Shown one piece after another: positions 50,134 to 58,303 of a DNA stretch of 64,000 bases (position 1 is its first letter; every line of letters begins with the position of its first letter). The position numbers and the translations under genes are program-made. Source of the stretch: Harryflintia acetispora (GTDB lineage: Bacteria; Bacillota; Clostridia; Oscillospirales; Ruminococcaceae); the NCBI GenBank assembly GCA_004340125.1, contig SLUK01000008.1:106898-170897 (forward strand), given 5' to 3'. A model generated the notes under the pieces. That model worked only from the letters and a program-made list of their open reading frames with translations. It searched no databases and had not been told where the DNA came from.

Positions 50134-51501
50134 TCAAAAAACAGATAAATCTTTTTCTTTTTTCTCATAATATTTTTGCAATTCTAAATTCCAATATTTG
50201 TCAATTATATTTTTGATTTCTTCTGCGTCGTAATACACATGAAAACAAAAGGACAGGCCATTTCTTTCAAGTGCATTAACAAACCTTACGATTCCGTAAA
50301 ATGATGCTCTTAGAGGGCTTTCATAATCAAAAGATAACCTAATATATTTAAGATTTAATTCCTGTAAAATACTTATAATTCCTTCAATATTTTTATCACT
50401 ATCGTTAATTCCTGGTAATATATTATATTTAAGTTCCATGCGGCCTTGTTTTCTATATCTTCTTAAGTTTTCTAAAACTTTCTCGAATAAATCCCTTCCC
50501 TTTACTATTTTAAAAGTTTCCCGTGTCCCACAATCTAAGCTCAATCTAAGTTCGCTGTCATTTTGTTTTAACGAATTAGCTATTTGATCATCAAAAATAA
50601 AACCGTTGGTTAAAAAGGTGGAATCAAACCCGGCTGTTGCTTCTAATAAAATATCCTTAAAAGGAGTAACTGTTATTTCTGCAGTAGCAAACTCAAATCG
50701 ACAATTACTATCCAATAGATTATTTTGCTTTAAATATTGAATCATTTCTGCAATCATTTTTGGATAACAAGAGTGTTTAGCAGCCTCGTAATTATTATTT
50801 TCTCGAGTTGGAACACTGCAATAAATACATTCTGCCTGACATATAGAAGGGTAACAGCTTATATTTATTAGGCTGAATTGTTCAACGCCATATCCAATAT
50901 CAGATATATGATTAGGGATGACCTGCAAACGACAACAATTTGCACACGCTTTAGCATATTTGGTATCGCCAATATTATTAAGGCTTTTTAATATATTTTC
51001 TCTTGTTTTTAAAATATTAGCAATTGTTTCTTGTGATGTACTCGAATATGGAAATAACGGTAAGGTTTTATGAAAATTATTATGGGCTCCACAGCAAAAG
51101 CCTATTTTATCATTGTAGAATCCCAAGTGATGCTGAAGTAAATCACATGTAGTAATGTCCTTGGAATAAAAAGAATACTTGACCCCTTTTTCCAATAAAC
51201 GAGAGGCAATATCCATACAACGGGGATATTCATCAGTAATAATTACCATTAATTTTGATTTGTCTTCAGCATTAAGCATTTGTGGAGTATTAACTTTAAA
51301 TCTATACTTGTTATCTAAAGTACTAACATTTTCTACCACACAGTCATCGTCTACAAAATATAGTGGAAAAATATCATTATTAATTAAATATTCAAGAGCG
51401 TATATTCCGTTATTACCCGTACCAAATAAAACTACCTTTTTATTTGTTAATTCTTTAATAAAATAATCCATTTCCCCATCCATCCATTCATTAAATTTCA
51501 T
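50134..51501 (-). CDS. Radical SAM protein with N-terminal Rossmann-like domain
   Basis: A 455-residue protein. Residues 22-32 hold FGTGNNGIYALEYL, a nucleotide-binding-like loop. The radical SAM triad is C221-x3-C225-x2-C228 (CQAECIYC). Extra cysteines C136, C137, C186, C189 and C190 could bind a second cluster. The later region (LRLSLDCGTRETF; NILPGINDSDKNIEGI) follows the radical SAM barrel. Codon use is very AT-rich, unlike all neighbours, indicating recent transfer. Its substrate is unknown; no RiPP or glycan cluster is evident. Confidence 0.8.
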   Translation of the reverse strand: MKFNEWMDGEMDYFIKELTNKKVVLFGTGNNGIYALEYLINNDIFPLYFVDDDCVVENVSTLDNKYRFKVNTPQMLNAEDKSKLMVIITDEYPRCMDIASRLLEKGVKYSFYSKDITTCDLLQHHLGFYNDKIGFCCGAHNNFHKTLPLFPYSSTSQETIANILKTRENILKSLNNIGDTKYAKACANCCRLQVIPNHISDIGYGVEQFSLINISCYPSICQAECIYCSVPTRENNNYEAAKHSCYPKMIAEMIQYLKQNNLLDSNCRFEFATAEITVTPFKDILLEATAGFDSTFLTNGFIFDDQIANSLKQNDSELRLSLDCGTRETFKIVKGRDLFEKVLENLRRYRKQGRMELKYNILPGINDSDKNIEGIISILQELNLKYIRLSFDYESPLRASFYGIVRFVNALERNGLSFCFHVYYDAEEIKNIIDKYWNLELQKYYEKKEKDLSVF

Positions 51502-51811
51502 TTTTGTCTATTTACAGTTTATATACTATAGTATTTTTTGTTAAAAATCAATATATGTTAAAGCCAGATAGCCAGAAGCGACAAAAATAACAATTGATTT
51601 TACAATAATGACGCTACGTAATAGCGCAATATTAAATATTATATAAGTGTATAATTACACAGTCGTCCTAATGAAGTCAACCTAGCTTTCATCCGAATAA
51701 TTATCGGAAAAGGAGGCAGGGCGAATCCGCTTGACTTCTGGTCCGATTCGCCGTAAAATGAAACAGTATATCGAGTCCAATAAGAAAAATTTATATGACG
51801 GAGGGTTTCGC
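51502..51811. other. AT-rich intergenic region with promoters for the radical SAM gene and glyQS
   Basis: On the minus strand TTGATT, 17 bp, TAGTAT lies about 20 bp before the radical SAM leader. On the plus strand a TATAAT near 51650 without a good -35 is the best glyQS candidate. The hairpin GGCGAATC...GATTCGCC (about 51720-51753) sits in the glyQS leader. Composition returns to GC-rich at about 51715. I see no T-box signature. Confidence 0.45.
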
Positions 51812-53191
51812 GTGCTTTCCAATACAGAAAAAACGATGGAAAAGATCGTCAATCTCTGCAAGAACCGGGGCTTTGTCTACCCGGGCAGCGAGATTTACGG
51901 GGGGCTTGCCAACAGCTGGGACTACGGCCCGCTGGGGGTGGAGTTCAAAAACAACGTCAAGCGCGCCTGGTGGAAGAAATTCGTGCAGTGCTCGCCCTAC
52001 AACGTGGGGCTGGACAGCGCGATTTTAATGAACCCCGAGGTGTGGGTGGCCTCCGGCCATGTGGGGGGCTTCTCCGACCCGCTGATGGACTGCAAGGACT
52101 GCAAGACCCGCCACCGCGCCGACCAGCTTATCGAGGCCCAGGCGGGGATCTCGCCCAACGGCTGGAGCGACCAGCAGATGATGGACTTCATCAAGGAGAA
52201 GGGGATTTCCTGTCCCGAGTGTGGGTCAAAGAACTTTACCGACATCCGCAAGTTCAACCTGATGTTCAAGACCTTCCAGGGCGTGACCGAGGACGCCAAG
52301 AGTGAAATCTTCCTGCGCCCCGAGACCGCGCAGGGGATCTTTGTCAACTTCGCCAACATCCAGCGCACCACCCGCAAGAAGCTGCCCTTCGGCGTCGGCC
52401 AGATCGGCAAGAGCTTCCGCAACGAGATCACGCCGGGCAACTTCATCTTCCGCATCCGCGAGTTCGAGCAGATGGAGCTCGAGTTCTTCTGCAAGCCGGG
52501 CACCGACCTCGAGTGGTTCAAGTATTGGAAGGATTACTGCCACAACTGGATCCTCTCGCTGGGGATCAAGGACGAGAACCTGCGCCTGCGCGACCATGAC
52601 CCCAAAGAGCTTTCCCATTACTCCAAGGCGACCACCGACATCGAGTACCTCTTCCCCTTCGGCTGGGGCGAGCTTTGGGGGATCGCCGACCGCACCGACT
52701 TCGATTTGACGCAGCACCAGGAGCACTCCACCAAGTCCCTGGAATACTTCGACCAGGAGGCCAACGAGAAGTACATCCCCTATGTCATCGAGCCCTCGCT
52801 CGGCGCCGACCGCGTGGCGCTGGCCTTCCTGTGCGAGGCCTACGACGAGGAGGAGGTCGGCGAGGGCGACACCCGCGTGGTCATGCATCTCCATCCGGCG
52901 CTGGCCCCCTACAAGGCCTGTGTGCTGCCGCTGTCCAAAAAGCTGGGCGAGCAGGCGGGCAAGGTCTATGAGCGCCTCGCGGACCTCTTCCCGGTGGACT
53001 ACGACGACGCCGGCTCGATCGGCAAGCGCTACCGCCGCCAGGACGAGATCGGCACCCCCTTCTGCATTACCTACGACTTCGAGAGCGCCGAGGACGGCTG
53101 CGTGACGGTGCGCGACCGCGACACCATGCAACAGGAGCGCATTGCGATTGACGCGCTGCCCGGGTATCTCGGGGACAAGATGCATTTTTAA
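51812..53191 (+). CDS. glyQS: Glycyl-tRNA synthetase, single-chain alpha2 type
   Basis: A 459-residue class II synthetase. Motif 1 region GFVYPGSEIYGGLANSWDYGPLG, motif 2 GKSFRNEITPGNFIFRIREFEQMELEFF, and motif 3 PSLGADRVALAFL are all present, with an anticodon-binding domain at the C-terminus. It charges tRNA-Gly. The start is GTG with GGAGGG 6 nt upstream; the frame extends 27 codons further without better support. A zinc-knuckle CxxC pair lies in each of CKDCK and CPECG. Confidence 0.95.
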   Translation: MLSNTEKTMEKIVNLCKNRGFVYPGSEIYGGLANSWDYGPLGVEFKNNVKRAWWKKFVQCSPYNVGLDSAILMNPEVWVASGHVGGFSDPLMDCKDCKTRHRADQLIEAQAGISPNGWSDQQMMDFIKEKGISCPECGSKNFTDIRKFNLMFKTFQGVTEDAKSEIFLRPETAQGIFVNFANIQRTTRKKLPFGVGQIGKSFRNEITPGNFIFRIREFEQMELEFFCKPGTDLEWFKYWKDYCHNWILSLGIKDENLRLRDHDPKELSHYSKATTDIEYLFPFGWGELWGIADRTDFDLTQHQEHSTKSLEYFDQEANEKYIPYVIEPSLGADRVALAFLCEAYDEEEVGEGDTRVVMHLHPALAPYKACVLPLSKKLGEQAGKVYERLADLFPVDYDDAGSIGKRYRRQDEIGTPFCITYDFESAEDGCVTVRDRDTMQQERIAIDALPGYLGDKMHF

Positions 53192-53212
53192 ATTCCCCCA
53201 AGCCAAAATGAA

Positions 53213-53250
53213 AGTGCGTACCGCCCAAGGGCGGTACGCACTTCTTGCAG
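53213..53250 (+). terminator. Intrinsic terminator of glyQS
   Basis: A 14-bp stem (AGTGCGTACCGCCC and complement) with a 2-base loop, followed by TCTTGC; the T-tract is weak. Confidence 0.65.
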
Positions 53251-53284
53251 CTGATAGAGTTTCCGAGAAAGGATTTTAAAACAC

Positions 53285-54082
53285 ATGCTCCAAAACATTT
53301 TCGATTCCCATGCCCACTATGACAGCCGGCAGTTCGGCCAGAGCGATCAGGGCCTGCCCGACCGGGACGCGCTGCTCGGCGCCATCCTCCCGCGCGCCGG
53401 GGTGCGCCGGGTGATGAACGTGGGCAGCGACTACCCCTCCAGCGTGCAGAGCCTGCGGCTGGCCAAGACGTATCCCTTCGTCTCCTGCGCCGTGGGGGTC
53501 CACCCCGAATCGGCCAGCGATCTTGAAAACGGATGGCTCGAAAAGATCGAGGCGCTCGCCGGGGAGGGCGAGGTGCGCGCCATCGGGGAGATCGGGCTGG
53601 ACTACCACTACGAGCCCTACAGCCGCGAGGACCAGCTCGTGGTCTTTAGCGCCCAGCTCGAGCTGGCGGGAAGGCTGGGGCTGCCGGTGATTGTCCATTC
53701 CCGGGACGCCGTGCAGGACACCATGAACCTGCTGCGCGAGTACCGCCCGCGTGGGATCGTGCACTGCTTCTCCGGCTCGGCCGAGACGGCGAAGGAGGTG
53801 GTCGCGCTCGGAATGTACGTCGGCTTCACCGGGGTGGTGACCTTCAAAAATGCCAAGAAGGCCCTGAAGGCCGCCGAGGCGGTGCCGCCCGAAAGGCTGC
53901 TGGTGGAGACCGATTGCCCCTACATGGCCCCCGAGCCGCACCGCGGGCAGCGCTGCGACTCCTCGCTGCTGCCCTTTACCATCGCGGCGCTGGCCAAAAT
54001 AAAAGGGGTCGGCGAGCAGAAGCTCGCCGACCTGACCTACCGCAACGCCTGTAAAGTTTACGGCCTCCCCGACGACCTTTAG
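53285..54082 (+). CDS. TatD-family metal-dependent deoxyribonuclease
   Basis: A 265-residue TIM-barrel hydrolase: FDSHAHYD at the N-terminus, GEIGLDYHYE, VIVHSRDA, HCFSGS and the final VETDCPYMAPEPHRG give all expected metal ligands. TatD proteins are 3'-5' exonucleases linked to DNA repair. AAAGGA precedes the ATG. The gene ends overlapping the opposing lipoprotein gene by 4 bp. Confidence 0.93.
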   Translation: MLQNIFDSHAHYDSRQFGQSDQGLPDRDALLGAILPRAGVRRVMNVGSDYPSSVQSLRLAKTYPFVSCAVGVHPESASDLENGWLEKIEALAGEGEVRAIGEIGLDYHYEPYSREDQLVVFSAQLELAGRLGLPVIVHSRDAVQDTMNLLREYRPRGIVHCFSGSAETAKEVVALGMYVGFTGVVTFKNAKKALKAAEAVPPERLLVETDCPYMAPEPHRGQRCDSSLLPFTIAALAKIKGVGEQKLADLTYRNACKVYGLPDDL

Positions 54083-54600
54083 GTCTCAGTGGAGGGGATA
54101 TAGCGGCTGATGATCTCCATGGCCGCCTCGTTGTCCTCGAGCATCAGCATGATCAGGTAGGAGCCGTAGCGGTAGATCTCAGCCTCCTGGGCGATCTTGT
54201 GCGAATCGAGGATATCGTAGCTTTCGCTCTTGCGCACCCGGTCGAGCTTGATCGTCTCGAGGTTTTCGCGCACGACGTCGTAGCTGGATTCGTAGGGCTT
54301 GATGATATACACGTCCGCGATCCCATAACGCCCGGAGGAGTAGCGCACGTAGTACTCCTCAATGTCGTTCCACAGATCGAACCCCAAGGTGTCCTCCATC
54401 AGGTCGTCGTCGGCCACCGCGACCTCTTTGATATCAATGTCGCGGTAGATCTCTTCGATCGCCCCTTCGGGGTCCGCCGCTATACTGACCTTGGGCAGGT
54501 CCTGCTGCTGCGGCGCCTCCTCACTCTCGTTTGCGCCGCAGCCGAAGAGCGGCAGCGCCACCAATATCACCGCCAGAAGGGCGGAACATATTTTTTTCAT
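54079..54600 (-). CDS. DUF4358-like lipoprotein
   Basis: A 173-residue lipoprotein (lipobox LPLFGC). The mature part (IYRDIDIKEVAVADDDLMED; YYVRYSSGRYGIADVYIIKP) resembles DUF4358, a family of unknown function in Firmicutes. The start is the ATG at 54600 behind GGAGG; the upstream frame crosses the promoter. Confidence 0.75.
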   Translation of the reverse strand: MKKICSALLAVILVALPLFGCGANESEEAPQQQDLPKVSIAADPEGAIEEIYRDIDIKEVAVADDDLMEDTLGFDLWNDIEEYYVRYSSGRYGIADVYIIKPYESSYDVVRENLETIKLDRVRKSESYDILDSHKIAQEAEIYRYGSYLIMLMLEDNEAAMEIISRYIPSTET

Positions 54601-54688
54601 CCAAAACCTCCGCGCCGCCTTCGGGCGGCATTGTTCTTCGCGTGTGGGTATTCTCCCGGTCCCCGGACGGGACAGGGCGATATTTATA

Positions 54689-54716
54689 AGTATAGCTTTT
54701 TTGAGACCGGTGTCAA
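54689..54716 (-). promoter_or_regulatory. Sigma-A promoter of the DUF4358-like gene
   Basis: On the minus strand TTGACA (54716-54711) and TATACT (54694-54689) are separated by 16 bp. Confidence 0.7.
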
Positions 54717-54724
54717 GCGCGGCG

Positions 54725-54945
54725 GAATATCCACGCCCCCGCACCCGTAAAATGAACAGGGAGCTTTGCGGCGGCCGCCCAGGATTTTTCCCGGTCCAAA
54801 GAAAATGGGCCGCGGCCAAAAGCAAAGGGGCGCGGCGGCGATTCCCGGCCCAAAGAAAAAAAGCGCGCCCCTTCTTTACTTTTCACCGGGAAATCGTTAT
54901 ACTTAGTAGTAACGCGATTTGACTGATGAAAGGGCTGGAAGTAAC
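54725..54945. other. Intergenic region upstream of the NERD-like gene
   Basis: It contains two copies of TTCCCGG(T/C)CCAAAGAAAA about 60 bp apart and a plus-strand TTTACT, 17 bp, TATACT promoter ending near 54903. No gene is supported. Confidence 0.45.
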
Positions 54946-55542
54946 TTGCAGCAGTATGGAATTTGGATTGTAACCGGCGTGCTCGCCGTCGCGCTCCTGA
55001 TCGGGGCGTGGTATCTCTACCGCTACCTGCTCTACCGCAGCGGGAAGCTGGGGAAGCAAAAGGTGTCCGCGGCGCTCAAAAAGTTCGGCGTCATCCGCAA
55101 CTTCAAGGTGGTGGACGACCTCAACCTCTCGTATAACGGCCGGGCGGCCCACATTGACCATATGCTGATCGGCTTCTTCGGGATCCTGTTCGTCAGCACG
55201 GTCAACGATACCGCCGAGTATTACGGCGACGCAAAAAGCGAGGGCTGGACCCAGGTGACGGCCAAAACCCGCAAAAAGATGCCCAACCTCATGCAGGAGA
55301 ACCTGCACAACATCGACGTGGTGCGGGAAATCTTCTCGAAGAACGACATTTATAACATCCAGATGGAAGGGGTCACCGTCTTCTGCGGCAGCGTCAAAAA
55401 AAGCCTGATCGGGATCACCGGGGCGCAGGGGCTCATGACCTTCAAAAAATTCAAGGCCTATCTCGGCAAAGCCAAGTTCGATAAGGACAACGACGTGGAC
55501 GTGCCGGGGCTCTACGGGCTGATCATGAAGTATAAAGTGTAA
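54946..55542 (+). CDS. Membrane protein with NERD-like domain
   Basis: A 198-residue protein with an N-terminal transmembrane helix (IVTGVLAVALLIGAWYLYRYLL) and a domain resembling NERD nuclease-related folds (YNGRAAHIDHMLIGFFGILFV). Where NERD nucleases usually have an acidic-Lys pair after the glycine, this protein has STV, so catalysis is doubtful. The start is TTG; the ribosome site is weak. Confidence 0.6.
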   Translation: MQQYGIWIVTGVLAVALLIGAWYLYRYLLYRSGKLGKQKVSAALKKFGVIRNFKVVDDLNLSYNGRAAHIDHMLIGFFGILFVSTVNDTAEYYGDAKSEGWTQVTAKTRKKMPNLMQENLHNIDVVREIFSKNDIYNIQMEGVTVFCGSVKKSLIGITGAQGLMTFKKFKAYLGKAKFDKDNDVDVPGLYGLIMKYKV

Positions 55543-55548
55543 GGACGG

Positions 55549-55574
55549 CCGGGACGCATCTGCGTCCCGGTTTT
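55549..55574 (+). terminator. Intrinsic terminator
   Basis: Stem CCGGGACGCA/TGCGTCCCGG with loop TC, followed by TTTTC. Confidence 0.88.
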
Positions 55575-55668
55575 CTGGTACCCGCTCCTGCGGGACGGTC
55601 AGGGTTTCCGATTGTCCATCTCAAAAAGACAAACGTTTTGTGCAGAGCGACATATTTTGCAAAATCCA

Positions 55669-55697
55669 TTGACTTTACCCGGACCCGCACCTATAAT
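55669..55697 (+). promoter_or_regulatory. Sigma-A promoter of serC-serA
   Basis: TTGACT (55669-55674) and TATAAT (55692-55697) are separated by 17 bp. The ~98-nt leader contains the hairpin GCCCGCTTTACGCGGGC (about 55735) but no T-box features. Confidence 0.85.
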
Positions 55698-55801
55698 AAG
55701 AAATATATCATCGCGCTAAAGTGCTGATATACAGCCCGCTTTACGCGGGCGCGGGGCGCTCTCGCGTCACGCAACAAAATGATGACTGGAGGCAATGTTT
55801 T

Positions 55802-56884
55802 ATGGCTAGGGTTTACAATTTCTCCGCAGGCCCGTCCATGCTGCCCGAGGCGGTGCTGCGCCGGGCGGCCGACGAAATGCTGGACTACGGTGGATCAGGG
55901 CAATCCGTGATGGAGATGAGCCATCGATCTAAGGAGTACGGAGAGATCATCGGCGGCTGTGAGGCGTTGCTGCGCAGTACGATGGGGATTCCGGACAACT
56001 ATAAGGTGCTCTTTTTGCAGGGAGGCGCGTCCAGCCAGTTCGCCATGGTGCCGCTCAACCTGCGCAAGGGGGGCAAGGCCGACTTCGTGCTGACCGGGCA
56101 GTGGGCGAAAAAGGCCCATTCCGAGGCCAAGAAGTTCCTCTGCGCCAACGTGGTGGCCGACAGCTCGGACAAAACCTTTTCCTACATACCCAAGCTGGAT
56201 CCCCAGAAGTTTGATCCGGACGCCGACTATTTCCACATCTGCTACAATAACACCATCTACGGCACCCGCTTCCATGCGCTGCCCGACACCGGGAAGGTGC
56301 CGCTGGTGGCGGACATGTCCAGCTGCATCCTCAGCGAGCCTGTCGATGTCTCCCGCTTCGGCGTGATCTATGCCGGCGCGCAGAAGAACATGGGCCCGGC
56401 GGGGCTGACGGTGGTGATCATTCGCGAGGACCTGATCGGAAACGCCGACGAGAGCGTGCCGACCATGTTTAACTACAAGACCCATGCGGACAACGATTCG
56501 ATGTACAACACCCCGCCCACCTATGCGATCTACATCTGCAAGCTGGTGCTCGAGTGGCTGCGCGACGAGATGGGCGGCCTTTCGGGGATGAAGGCCCAGA
56601 ACGAGCGCAAGGCCGGGATGTTCTATGACTACCTCGACTCCTCCGCCCTCTTCAAAGGGACGGTCGACAAGGCGGACCGCTCGCTGATGAATATCCCGTT
56701 CGTCACCGGCGACGAGGAGCTGGACAAAAAGTTTGTCAAGGAGGCGGCCGCCGCGGGGTTCGTCAACCTCAAGGGGCACCGGAGCGTCGGCGGGATGCGC
56801 GCCTCGATCTACAACGCCATGCCCGTCGAGGGCGTTATCAAGCTAATCGAATTCATGAAGGAATTCGAGCGCCAGAACGGCTGA
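55802..56884 (+). CDS. serC: Phosphoserine aminotransferase
   Basis: A 360-residue PLP enzyme: YNFSAGPSMLPEAVL, LFLQGGASSQFAMVPLNL, DMSSCILSEPVDVSRFGVIYAGAQKN (Schiff-base Lys) and HRSVGGMRASIYNAMP. It transaminates 3-phosphohydroxypyruvate to phosphoserine. TGGAGG precedes the ATG at 55802. serA follows 33 nt downstream, so the first two steps of serine synthesis form one operon. Confidence 0.96.
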   Translation: MARVYNFSAGPSMLPEAVLRRAADEMLDYGGSGQSVMEMSHRSKEYGEIIGGCEALLRSTMGIPDNYKVLFLQGGASSQFAMVPLNLRKGGKADFVLTGQWAKKAHSEAKKFLCANVVADSSDKTFSYIPKLDPQKFDPDADYFHICYNNTIYGTRFHALPDTGKVPLVADMSSCILSEPVDVSRFGVIYAGAQKNMGPAGLTVVIIREDLIGNADESVPTMFNYKTHADNDSMYNTPPTYAIYICKLVLEWLRDEMGGLSGMKAQNERKAGMFYDYLDSSALFKGTVDKADRSLMNIPFVTGDEELDKKFVKEAAAAGFVNLKGHRSVGGMRASIYNAMPVEGVIKLIEFMKEFERQNG

Positions 56885-56917
56885 GCGCCGCTTCTGAAAT
56901 AGAAGGAGGAACCCGAC

Positions 56918-58081
56918 TTGTATCAAATCAAGCTGCTCAATAAAATTTCTCCCTCGGGGCTGGATGTCTTCCCCAAGGGGCAGTACTCCTACGCCGAGGA
57001 GGCGCAGAGCCCCGACGCGATCATGGTGCGCTCGGCCTCGCTGCACGAGTATGAATTCGAGCCGTCCATCAAGGCGGTGGCCCGCGCGGGCGCGGGGGTC
57101 AACAACATCCCGATCGACCGGTGCAGCGAGCTTGGCATCGCCGTCTTCAACACCCCGGGCGCCAACGCCAACGCCGTCAAGGAGCTGGTGGTGGCCGGGC
57201 TGCTGCTCTCGGCGCGCAAGGTGGTGCCGGCCATCGAGTGGCTCTCCACCATCAAGGACGAGGGGGACGCGGTCCCGGGCCTCGTCGAAAAGGGAAAGGG
57301 CAAATTCGCCGGGCCCGAGCTTAAGGGCAAGAAGCTGGGCGTCATCGGGCTGGGGGCCATCGGCGTGATGGTCGCGAACATCGCCCGCCACTTCGAGATG
57401 GAGGTCTACGGGTACGACCCGTACATGTCGGTCTCGGCCGCCTGGGCGATCTCGCGCTCGATCAATCACGCCTCGTCGGTCAAGGAAATCTTCGAAACCT
57501 GCGATTTCATCACCCTGCATGTGCCCCAGACCCCCGAGACCAAGGGGATGATCAACACCGAGTCGATCAGCACCATGAAGCACGGGGTGCGCATCCTCAA
57601 CTTCGCGCGCGGCGGGCTGGTGGTCAATGCCGACATCCTCGCCGCCATCGACGAGGGGAAGGTCGCCTGCTATGTCACCGACTTCCCGAGCGCCGAGCTG
57701 ATCGGCCAGAAAAATGTGGTGGTCATTCCGCACCTGGGCGCCTCGACCCCCGAGTCGGAGGACAACTGTGCCACCATGGCCGCCGAGGAGCTGCGCGAAT
57801 ACCTGGAAAACGGGAACATCAAGAATTCGGTCAACCTGCCCTCCCTGTCGATGGAGCGCAGCGGCAAGGTACGCCTCGGGGTCATCCACCGCAACGTGCC
57901 CAACATGATCTCCCAGGTCACCCAGACGCTGTCGGACGCGCACATCAACATCGGGAACATGACCAATAAATCCCGCGGCGACTACGCCTATACTCTGGTG
58001 GACGCGGACAGCGACCTGCCCGCCGGACTGATCGACACCATGCAGAAGATCGAAGGCGTCATCCGGGTCACAATTTATTAA
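56918..58081 (+). CDS. serA: D-3-phosphoglycerate dehydrogenase
   Basis: A 387-residue enzyme: GAGVNNIPIDRCSELGI, NAD-binding LGVIGLGAIGVMVANIA, catalytic Arg/Glu/His region (ARGGLVVN, HLGASTPESEDN). A C-terminal ACT domain (VPNMISQVTQTLSDAHINIGN) probably binds serine for feedback. The start is TTG with AAGGAGG upstream. It supplies the substrate for SerC encoded just before it. Confidence 0.95.
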   Translation: MYQIKLLNKISPSGLDVFPKGQYSYAEEAQSPDAIMVRSASLHEYEFEPSIKAVARAGAGVNNIPIDRCSELGIAVFNTPGANANAVKELVVAGLLLSARKVVPAIEWLSTIKDEGDAVPGLVEKGKGKFAGPELKGKKLGVIGLGAIGVMVANIARHFEMEVYGYDPYMSVSAAWAISRSINHASSVKEIFETCDFITLHVPQTPETKGMINTESISTMKHGVRILNFARGGLVVNADILAAIDEGKVACYVTDFPSAELIGQKNVVVIPHLGASTPESEDNCATMAAEELREYLENGNIKNSVNLPSLSMERSGKVRLGVIHRNVPNMISQVTQTLSDAHINIGNMTNKSRGDYAYTLVDADSDLPAGLIDTMQKIEGVIRVTIY

Positions 58082-58096
58082 CCCCTCCCGGGGGTT

Positions 58097-58240
58097 CCAA
58101 GGGGTGTGACACACCCCTTGGCAGAGGTTTGGAGACGGCGTCTCCAAGGTCTTTATTCGTCAAGGCCCGGAAGAGGGGAATCAAACGCTCCGGTGGAGCG
58201 TTTGAGGGGAGGAACCCAAGGGGGTTCCTCCCTTCTTTTC
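58097..58240. repeat. Array of four tandem palindromes after serA
   Basis: Dyads lie at 58097-58121 (CCAAGGGGTGTG and complement), 58129-58147 (TTGGAGACG and complement), 58182-58204 (CAAACGCTCC and complement) and 58207-58232 (GGGAGGAACCC and complement, then TTCTTTTC). The fourth can terminate serA. The first resembles the palindrome at 36147-36169. Confidence 0.75.
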
Positions 58241-58253
58241 TTACACCCCAAAA

Positions 58254-58290
58254 GGGGAGGGAACGGCTTTTGCCGTTCCCTCCCCCTTTT
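58254..58290. terminator. Intrinsic terminator between serA and pepT
   Basis: A 14-bp stem GGGGAGGGAACGGC and its complement around TTTT, followed by CTTTT on the plus strand. It also gives a CTTTT-type tail on the minus strand for pepT. Confidence 0.85.
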
Positions 58291-58303
58291 ATCCCTGATC
58301 CGC

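Noticed and set aside
50134..50136. TGA as selenocysteine
   Set aside because: There is no obvious selenocysteine insertion hairpin immediately after it and the flanking residues (SVF, DANKN) match no selenoprotein motif.
51640..51811. T-box leader upstream of glyQS
   Set aside because: No specifier loop, antiterminator TGGNACC or terminator was found between the promoter region and the GTG.
55698..55801. T-box leader upstream of serC
   Set aside because: The leader is only about 100 nt, with one small hairpin, and lacks the conserved TGGNACCGCG bulge sequence.
58097..58240. CRISPR array
   Set aside because: The palindromes differ from each other in sequence and spacing, so there is no direct repeat with regular spacers and no cas gene.
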